Assembly: GCA_023253795.1 (NCBI GenBank)
Contig: JALRFG010000005.1
Location: 1 to 32,440 of the forward strand
DNA length: 32,440 nucleotides
Direction of reading: 5' to 3'
From: Methylocystis sp.
Lineage (GTDB): Bacteria > Pseudomonadota > Alphaproteobacteria > Rhizobiales > Beijerinckiaceae
Part shown: positions 26,521-32,440 of the stretch, in pieces
How the letters are laid out: every line of letters begins with the position of its first letter
Numbering within the stretch: position 1 is the first letter of the stretch
Made by a program: the position numbers and the translations under genes
Notes under the pieces: generated by a model
Databases searched by the model: none
What the model was told of the DNA's origin: nothing
What the model saw: only the letters and a program-made list of their open reading frames with translations

Positions 26521-27483
26521 TCAATCGTCGTCGTCCTCATCGTCGTCGTCATCGTCCTGCGGCAGCGGCTGTGCGCCGCCCCGGCGCAGCAGCAGCGTCG
26601 CCCAGCCGTCGATGTCGTAACGCCGGGCGAGGGCGAAGCCCTGTCCGCGATAGGCGGCAAGCACGCCGGGCACATCGCGGGCGAGCAGGCCGGAGAGCAC
26701 CAGCTCGGCGCCGCCGGCGGCTGCGCCGGCGATCGAGGGCGCGAGCAGGCGCAGGGGCTTCGCCAGAATATTGGCGAAGATCAGATCATATTGGCCGACC
26801 AGCGCCGGATGGCGCAGGCCGGGGGCGACCACCGGCCGCACAAAGGCGCCGGCGGCGTTGGCGCGGGCGTTGGCGCGGGCGGTTTCGACGGCGACAGGAT
26901 CGATGTCGCCGCAGGCCACCGTCTGGCGCAGCAGCCGAGCGGCGGCGATGGCGAGCACGCCTGTGCCGGAGCCGACATCGAGGACGCGTTGCGGCCGACG
27001 GCGTTTCAGAATGCTGTCGAGCATGCGCAGGCAACCCAGCGTGGTGCCGTGATGGCCTGTGCCAAAGGCGAGCGCTGCTTCGATCTCGACGCCAATGTCA
27101 TTGGCGCGCAGCTTGCCGCGATCATGCGAGCCATGCACCACCAGCCGTCCGGCGCGCACCGGCTTCAGCCCGGCGAGCGCGTTCTGCACCCAATCCTGTT
27201 TGGCGATCTGTTCGAAACGGGCGGCCTGCGCCGTCTCCGCATCGCTCACGGCGGCGATCAGTTCGCGAATCTCGTCCTCGTCCGGCGGTTCGGCGAAATA
27301 AATCTCCACCGCCCAGCTCACCCCATCCGGCTCTTCGAAAGCGGCGGCGGCGGTCTCGGTGGGGTCGAAAGTTTCGACAATGATGTCGGCGATGGCGCGG
27401 GCGCGGCGCTGATCGCAGACGAGGCGCAGCACATGGCTGGCGCCGTTGGGAGGCAGTCCTTCAAGCATATCCGCGCTTAGCAC
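26521..27483 (-). CDS. prmA: Ribosomal protein L11 methyltransferase PrmA with acidic C-terminal tail
   Basis: FGTGHHGTTLGCLRMLD, VLDVGSGTGVLAIAAARLL, FANILAKPLRLLAPSIA, LVLSGLLARDVPGVLAAYRGQGF; tail DDDDDDEDDDD. Confidence 0.94.
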   Translation of the reverse strand: MLSADMLEGLPPNGASHVLRLVCDQRRARAIADIIVETFDPTETAAAAFEEPDGVSWAVEIYFAEPPDEDEIRELIAAVSDAETAQAARFEQIAKQDWVQNALAGLKPVRAGRLVVHGSHDRGKLRANDIGVEIEAALAFGTGHHGTTLGCLRMLDSILKRRRPQRVLDVGSGTGVLAIAAARLLRQTVACGDIDPVAVETARANARANAAGAFVRPVVAPGLRHPALVGQYDLIFANILAKPLRLLAPSIAGAAAGGAELVLSGLLARDVPGVLAAYRGQGFALARRYDIDGWATLLLRRGGAQPLPQDDDDDDEDDDD

Positions 27484-27603
27484 GTCGCCGGCGAAGCGTC
27501 ACCCGCGCCGGTCCCTGCGTTGTCATGTCTGTCGCCCTTTGCCCCGCGCCCCCGCGTCTGTATTGTCCGGGCGAGGCGGGGCCAGAGACGCGCGCAGCAG
27601 GGC

Positions 27604-28599
27604 ATGACGGAAAAAAGCACCATTTGTCTGATCGGACCGAAAGCGAGCGGCAAATCCTCGCTGCTCGCGTCATTGACGGAATGTGTGGCGCAGGGCGCAT
27701 TTGGTTATTCGCCGCGCCTGCGGCCGGCGTTGCAGCCTGTGACCGAGGGCGATTTTCGCGCAGCGGCGACCGAGATCCGCCCCGCCGATTTTCTGGCTCA
27801 TGAGGAAGGCGATTACGAACGCCTGAAACGCGATTTCGCGCTGGGCGGCGTCGCCACCGATACGCTCGACACCTATGAATATTATTTCCGCCTCACGGTG
27901 AACGGCGAGGCGCCGCCGGCGATCGTCACGCCCGGACCATGGCTGCTGGAGATCGTCGACTCTGCCGGCGAAATCGCCGTGCCGCCGGATGGCGCAGAGA
28001 TTCCGATCCTCAACGATGTGAAAACCAAGCTGGCGCGGCAATTGCTGGCGAGCGAGGCGGTGGTGCTGGTGCTGCCGCTGGTGCGGCTGGAGGATTCCGC
28101 CTGGATCGGCGCCTTGACGCGTTTCATCGATCGTCTTGCGCTGGCGCCGGATAAAAAACTGCGACGCCTCGTTGTGGTGTTTTCGCAATATGAGCGTCTG
28201 TTCGTGCGTCTCGGACCGAGCGCCTTCACCTACGCCTGCGATCCGGCGGTGGCGTGGCATGTGCTGCGCAAATCCCTGCGCGCCGCGCAATGGCTGGAGC
28301 GTTTGCGCGCGCTGGAGACGGGAGATGGCGGCGCCAGCGTGCGCTTCACCGTCGCTTCTTCCTATGGCTTCACCAAGCGGTTTCAGAACCCCAATATCGA
28401 TCCGCATCAGCCCGGCGAACGTCGCTTTCGTCGCGCCAGCCTTGAGGAAGCGCGCGCCAGCAACGAATATTGGCGCCCCTTCCTGACCGCCGAGCCGTTT
28501 TTATATGCGGCGCTCGGACTGGATAGCGCCTTCACCTTCTCCTTCGCGCAACTCGACGCCCGCGCGCCCGAAAAACCCGCCGCGTCAATCCTCGCTTAA
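27604..28599 (+). CDS. P-loop GTPase-like protein of unknown function (possible DO-GTPase/TRAFAC type)
   Basis: MTEKSTICLIGPKASGKSSLLASL Walker A; WLLEIVDSAGE (DxxG-like switch II); VVVFSQYERL at the base-recognition position in place of NKxD. Confidence 0.65.
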   Translation: MTEKSTICLIGPKASGKSSLLASLTECVAQGAFGYSPRLRPALQPVTEGDFRAAATEIRPADFLAHEEGDYERLKRDFALGGVATDTLDTYEYYFRLTVNGEAPPAIVTPGPWLLEIVDSAGEIAVPPDGAEIPILNDVKTKLARQLLASEAVVLVLPLVRLEDSAWIGALTRFIDRLALAPDKKLRRLVVVFSQYERLFVRLGPSAFTYACDPAVAWHVLRKSLRAAQWLERLRALETGDGGASVRFTVASSYGFTKRFQNPNIDPHQPGERRFRRASLEEARASNEYWRPFLTAEPFLYAALGLDSAFTFSFAQLDARAPEKPAASILA

Positions 28600-28640
28600 A
28601 GTCTGGCGGCTAGAGTTCGCCCGTCGTTCCCAACCGACGG

Positions 28641-29447
28641 ATGCGCAAAGTCGTGAGCACAGACAATCCGCCAGACGCCGAGGCGTCGATCGCCTTCCGG
28701 CGCTTGCATTATGGCAAGCTCGCGGACGCCGTCACCGGCGTTGTGCCGCCGAGCGAGGGCTATCGCGTCACCCGCCGTACGATGGATCTCGATCCTGAAC
28801 TTGAAGGGCGTCTGTCGCCGGCGCGATTGATCGGACGCCGCCGCTTTGAACTTGATGTGGTGGCGCCGCCGGCGCGTGGTCTGGGGTGTTTCGTCGCCCG
28901 GATGGCGTCCGCCGATGCGATGGCGATGCTGCGCGCCCGTTTTCGTCCCGAGGATGGCGAAAACGGCGGCGCGCGCCTGCATCATCAATCGTCGGTCTGG
29001 GTCGCCGCCGCCGAGGATTGGCGGCGCTTTCCCGCCGCCTGTCTCAGCATTGCGGCGCGCCAGTTGCGCGCCGATCCCGATCCTGTCGATGAGGCCGAAA
29101 CAACCCGCCTCGCTGAAGCGCCAACGCGCTGGCGTTTTCGCTGGATCACGCCGGATCAAGCGGGGTCTGTTCTGGCGCGCGCGTCCTGGGGGCGCGCCAT
29201 TCTTGAGCATTTCACGACTGCGTTAGAATCGAACGATGACGCGCCGCTTACTTTTGGCTCGAGTGATTTCGCCAGCGAAAATGATTTTCTGGCGGCTGTC
29301 GGCTTCGCCCTGCTATATCTGCCGGCGAGCTATCCGCGTTGGGACGAGATCAGCGTTGTTTGCGGTCTTGAGCATCCGCTGCCAGGCGTATGTCTGCGCT
29401 ATGTCAGTAATGTTGCGACAGATGCGGCTTTGTCCGCCGCCGCCTGA
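28641..29447 (+). CDS. Conserved-looking protein of unknown function, probable partner of the preceding GTPase
   Basis: Complete 268-aa ORF, same strand, 41 bp after the GTPase; IAFRRLHYGKLADAVTG...EGYRVTRRTMDLDPELEGRL start resembles GTPase-associated (GAP1-N) type domains (weak, from memory). Confidence 0.6.
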   Translation: MRKVVSTDNPPDAEASIAFRRLHYGKLADAVTGVVPPSEGYRVTRRTMDLDPELEGRLSPARLIGRRRFELDVVAPPARGLGCFVARMASADAMAMLRARFRPEDGENGGARLHHQSSVWVAAAEDWRRFPAACLSIAARQLRADPDPVDEAETTRLAEAPTRWRFRWITPDQAGSVLARASWGRAILEHFTTALESNDDAPLTFGSSDFASENDFLAAVGFALLYLPASYPRWDEISVVCGLEHPLPGVCLRYVSNVATDAALSAAA

Positions 29448-29456
29448 CGGAAAAAA

Positions 29457-31661
29457 CTAGCCGCCTTCCATACCGGCGTCAGCCGGGGCCGCTTCTGCAA
29501 GATAGCGCTCCAGCGCCGACGGACGCCGCCGACGTGTGCGCGCGGCGATCGGATCAGCGTAAAAAGCGCGCGGTCCCACTCCGTCGCCGCCGCCTTCCAG
29601 CGCATAGCGCAGCGCACGCGCGCTGCGCGGCTTGAGCGCCGCATGCAGACGCGATTCGATCTGCGCGATAGTGACGTTGTCGACGACATAGGCGCCCTTG
29701 CGGTCGACATGCGCAATCTCGTCGCGCACCAGCCGATTGAGGATCGCGGTCAGATTTTCGCGCACCGCCGATGGCAATGTCGTAATTGTTTGCGCGCCGA
29801 GATCGATTTCGCTCATGTCGCCGGGCATGGGCCGCGCGACGCGCAGCAGCGCTTTCATGGCGCGAATATCGACCGGCTCGTCCTCGTCGTCCGTCAAATC
29901 GAGTGGAGCCATGAACTGGCGTCGCTCGCGTGATTCAAAACCGCGTTTGAAAATCTCCGACAGGAATTTCATGATGAACACAAAAGCGTCCTGCGCCATG
30001 GCGACGCAGATCGCCATCGTCGAATCCGGCGTGAAACTCCAGAAGGCTTCACGCGCCAGTTCAAACTTGTTGCGCTCCGATGAGTGCGCGCGCAGAAAAT
30101 CGTCGCTCTTTTTCAAATAGCCGCGTACGTCCGCGTCGCTCAGTCCGAGCGCCTTGGCGGCGACGACGCAGCCATCAATCACTGTCTTCGCTGTGTTGAA
30201 TCCTTCTGCGGCGGCGTTTTTGTCGGACGCCGGCGCAGCGCGGATTTTGCTGACGATGGCGTTCAATTGATCGCGCAGTCCCGCCTCAACGCCGCATTTT
30301 TTCTCATAGGCGGCCCGCGCGGCGATGGCGTCGTCGTGCGCCGAAAGAAGGTCGCGGGCTTCGCCCTGCGGTTCGCAGGCGAAATCACGTGCAATGGCGG
30401 CGGGCGCGGCGTTGGCCTGTCGGGCTGCGGCGAGAATCGGTTCGCAGAGCGGTTTAGCCGCGCGCACGCGCGCCCATGACGGATCGACGCGCAGTTGATC
30501 GCGCAGGGCGATGAGTTCGCGCAGATTGGCGTCGAGATCGGGCGCCGCTTCCAGTTTTGCGGCGGGGCGGCCGGGGAGGGCGTCGGCCGCCTCAGCCTTC
30601 TGTTTCAGCGTGATCAATGCAGCGGCGAGCGTATCGCGCTTTTTCAGCGCATTGGCGCGTTCGTTCGAAGGGCCGGAGAGCGTGCGGCGAATGACGGCCA
30701 GACGTTGCAGCGCCTCCTGCGCCTTGGCGCGATGGGTGTGGCAATTGGGACCACAGGCCGCGCCCTGATTGTCGAGGCCATGTTCGGCGTCGACGGCGAG
30801 TTGCTCCTCTTGCCGCGCCGTCGCGGCGAGCTGATCCATCTCGTCCTGTTTGGATTTGATGATCGCGTCGAAGGCGGCGGCGCTTTTTTCGAGCGCCGCA
30901 ATATCTGCGCGCGCTTCCTCCATCTGTCGCGCCGCCGTCCGGGCCGCCTCCAGTTCGACGGCGGCCTGTCGCGCCGCCTGCGCGAGAACGGCGCGCTGCG
31001 CTTCCTGATTTTTGCGAATCGTTTCCCGCAGCGCCGGCCCGGCCTGCCGGGCCGAATCGATCAGCCCGTCGAGGCTGTCCAGATAGGCCTTGAAGGTCGG
31101 CGTCGCGACGATTCGGGCCGAAGCCGCCTCCTGGGCGGCGGCGATCTGCTTGCTCGCCGGCAGCATCACCTCGGCGGCCAGCTCGTTGGGCTGCAACTCT
31201 GCGACGATCTTGCGCGAGGAAAGTTTGAATATGTTATTGTAATAATAGGTAAAAGAGAAAAAGGCCGAGATCGAGAAGACAAAGGTGAAGACCAGGGCGG
31301 TCACCAGCGTCTTGATGATCATCCGCTCCCGCGCCATGCGCCGATGGGCGATCAGCGCGGCGAGATCGGCGCCCAGCGACCAGGAGGTCGAGGCCAGCAT
31401 GATCAGAATCGCCGAGGTGGCGACCAGCGTGCCGGCGACGCCGACCAGGTCGTCCGGCTCCTTTTGCATGATGTCGATCATGCCGGAGGCGGTCGTGTAG
31501 AACACCCAGGCGAGCACGGGCAGCGCCACCGCCATGCCGACCCGGCCGAGATCGATCTGGCCCGCCCAGAGATGCCGCAGCGGCTTCATCATTTTATTTA
31601 ACATATTGTTTTTTATTGGCTCTGCCGTTTCGGGAGCGGCGGGCGTCGGCGCAGAAGTCAT
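29457..31661 (-). CDS. Large membrane coiled-coil protein (734 aa), unknown function
   Basis: Three N-terminal TM segments, roughly 400-aa Ala/Glu/Gln/Arg-rich coiled coil with several Cys, fourth hydrophobic segment (DSTMAICVAMAQDAFVFIMKFLSEIF), C-terminal soluble domain. Confidence 0.75.
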   Translation of the reverse strand: MTSAPTPAAPETAEPIKNNMLNKMMKPLRHLWAGQIDLGRVGMAVALPVLAWVFYTTASGMIDIMQKEPDDLVGVAGTLVATSAILIMLASTSWSLGADLAALIAHRRMARERMIIKTLVTALVFTFVFSISAFFSFTYYYNNIFKLSSRKIVAELQPNELAAEVMLPASKQIAAAQEAASARIVATPTFKAYLDSLDGLIDSARQAGPALRETIRKNQEAQRAVLAQAARQAAVELEAARTAARQMEEARADIAALEKSAAAFDAIIKSKQDEMDQLAATARQEEQLAVDAEHGLDNQGAACGPNCHTHRAKAQEALQRLAVIRRTLSGPSNERANALKKRDTLAAALITLKQKAEAADALPGRPAAKLEAAPDLDANLRELIALRDQLRVDPSWARVRAAKPLCEPILAAARQANAAPAAIARDFACEPQGEARDLLSAHDDAIAARAAYEKKCGVEAGLRDQLNAIVSKIRAAPASDKNAAAEGFNTAKTVIDGCVVAAKALGLSDADVRGYLKKSDDFLRAHSSERNKFELAREAFWSFTPDSTMAICVAMAQDAFVFIMKFLSEIFKRGFESRERRQFMAPLDLTDDEDEPVDIRAMKALLRVARPMPGDMSEIDLGAQTITTLPSAVRENLTAILNRLVRDEIAHVDRKGAYVVDNVTIAQIESRLHAALKPRSARALRYALEGGGDGVGPRAFYADPIAARTRRRRPSALERYLAEAAPADAGMEGG

Positions 31662-31965
31662 GGGCGGCGACGCTCTGACAGGCCGCCGTGCGGCGGATTT
31701 TGCGCTCGGTTCATCGGCTCAAAACTCCCGGAAACGCATGTTGGGCTTCTCGACGCCCATCTCACTGCCGCTCTCACGCCCGAAAAGAGACTGATTTGGT
31801 CCTTAAGGCAAGGCGCAGTGAGAAAATCCGCGACAAGGTCGCAGGTTTCCCCGCTGCGTTGTTTCATGCTAGACGCCCCAAATGGCGAACGCTCGCGGTT
31901 TTCCGCGCCGGCGCCCTTTGTCTCGCAGTCCCTTGAAGGCTCGCGTATCACAACAGGAATCTGCC

Positions 31966-32440
31966 GTGTCCATACCTTTCCGCTACGTCGCGAAGATCGG
32001 CGCTTATATCGTCAAGCAACATGTCATGGGCGTGAAGCGTTATCCGCTCGTCCTGATGCTCGAACCGTTGTTCCGTTGCAATCTGGCTTGCTCGGGTTGC
32101 GGCAAGATCGATTACCCCGATCATATTCTGAATAAACGTCTCTCGGTTGAGGAATGCCTCAAATCGGTCGACGAATGCGGCGCGCCCGTCGTGGTGATCG
32201 CCGGCGGCGAACCGCTGCTGCACAAGGATCTGCCGCAGATTGTCGAAGGCATTATTGCGCGCGGCAAATTCGCCATCGTCTGCACCAATGCCCTGCTGCT
32301 CAGCAAAAAAATCGATCAATACAAGCCGAGCCCGTATTTCACCTGGTCGATCCATCTCGATGGCGACAAGGACATGCACGACAAGGCTGTGTCGCAGGAA
32401 GGCGTTCACGAGCGCGCTGTCGAGGCGATCCAGCTTGCGA
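31966..32440 (+). CDS. hpnH: Adenosyl-hopene transferase HpnH (radical SAM), 5' part, runs off the window
   Basis: GTG start with AGGAA Shine-Dalgarno; MSIPFRYVAKIGAYIVKQHVMGVKRYPLVLMLEPLFRCNLACSGCGKIDYPDHILNKRLSVEEC (CX3CX2C), VVVIAGGEPLLHKDLPQI; absent from the ORF track because no stop is in the window. Confidence 0.92.
   Translation, partial: MSIPFRYVAKIGAYIVKQHVMGVKRYPLVLMLEPLFRCNLACSGCGKIDYPDHILNKRLSVEECLKSVDECGAPVVVIAGGEPLLHKDLPQIVEGIIARGKFAIVCTNALLLSKKIDQYKPSPYFTWSIHLDGDKDMHDKAVSQEGVHERAVEAIQLA

Noticed and set aside
26485-27480. 331-aa plus-strand ORF over prmA
   Set aside because: Antisense to prmA, low-complexity composition
30495-31601. 368-aa plus-strand ORF over the coiled-coil protein gene
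   Set aside because: Arg/Gly-rich complement of Ala/Glu-rich coiled-coil codons; the minus-strand product has coherent TM and heptad-like structure
31818-32135. 105-aa ORF overlapping the hpnH start
   Set aside because: Out-of-frame with the clear HpnH N-terminus, which is strongly supported

Overview
This is a GC-rich alphaproteobacterial chromosomal segment, most consistent with Hyphomicrobiales/Rhizobiales judging by gene content (inference). It is densely coding, with no rRNA, tRNA, CRISPR array, transposase or prophage signal that I could recognise. Genes in order: ftsY, septation protein A (yciB/ispZ), an L,D-transpeptidase, a 50-aa membrane sORF absent from the supplied ORF track, xerC/xerD-type recombinase, an exported choloylglycine hydrolase/penicillin acylase-family protein divergent from a PadR regulator, an RhlE-type DEAD-box helicase, a lipoprotein, a membrane class III nucleotide cyclase, small secreted and membrane proteins, a Sel1-repeat protein, a DUF5765-like membrane protein, ilvB-ilvH-ilvC, phzF-Nudix-aroK/aroB fusion-CorC/HlyC, a general stress response locus (HWE-type kinase, ecfG, nepR // phyR), isoaspartyl peptidase, aminopeptidase P, prmA with a poly-acidic tail, a three-gene locus of unknown function (P-loop GTPase-like protein, orphan protein, large 4-TM coiled-coil protein), and the 5' end of hpnH. 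Main candidates for a second look: (1) the uncharacterised GTPase/partner/coiled-coil membrane locus at 27.6-31.7 kb; (2) an intrinsic terminator with candidate leader peptides in front of ilvB (attenuator); (3) the single-ORF aroK-aroB fusion; (4) the inverted-repeat operator between the PadR and acylase genes; (5) CtrA-like sites before the L,D-transpeptidase; (6) the PrmA acidic tail. All family calls come from reading the translated sequences; no database search was run.
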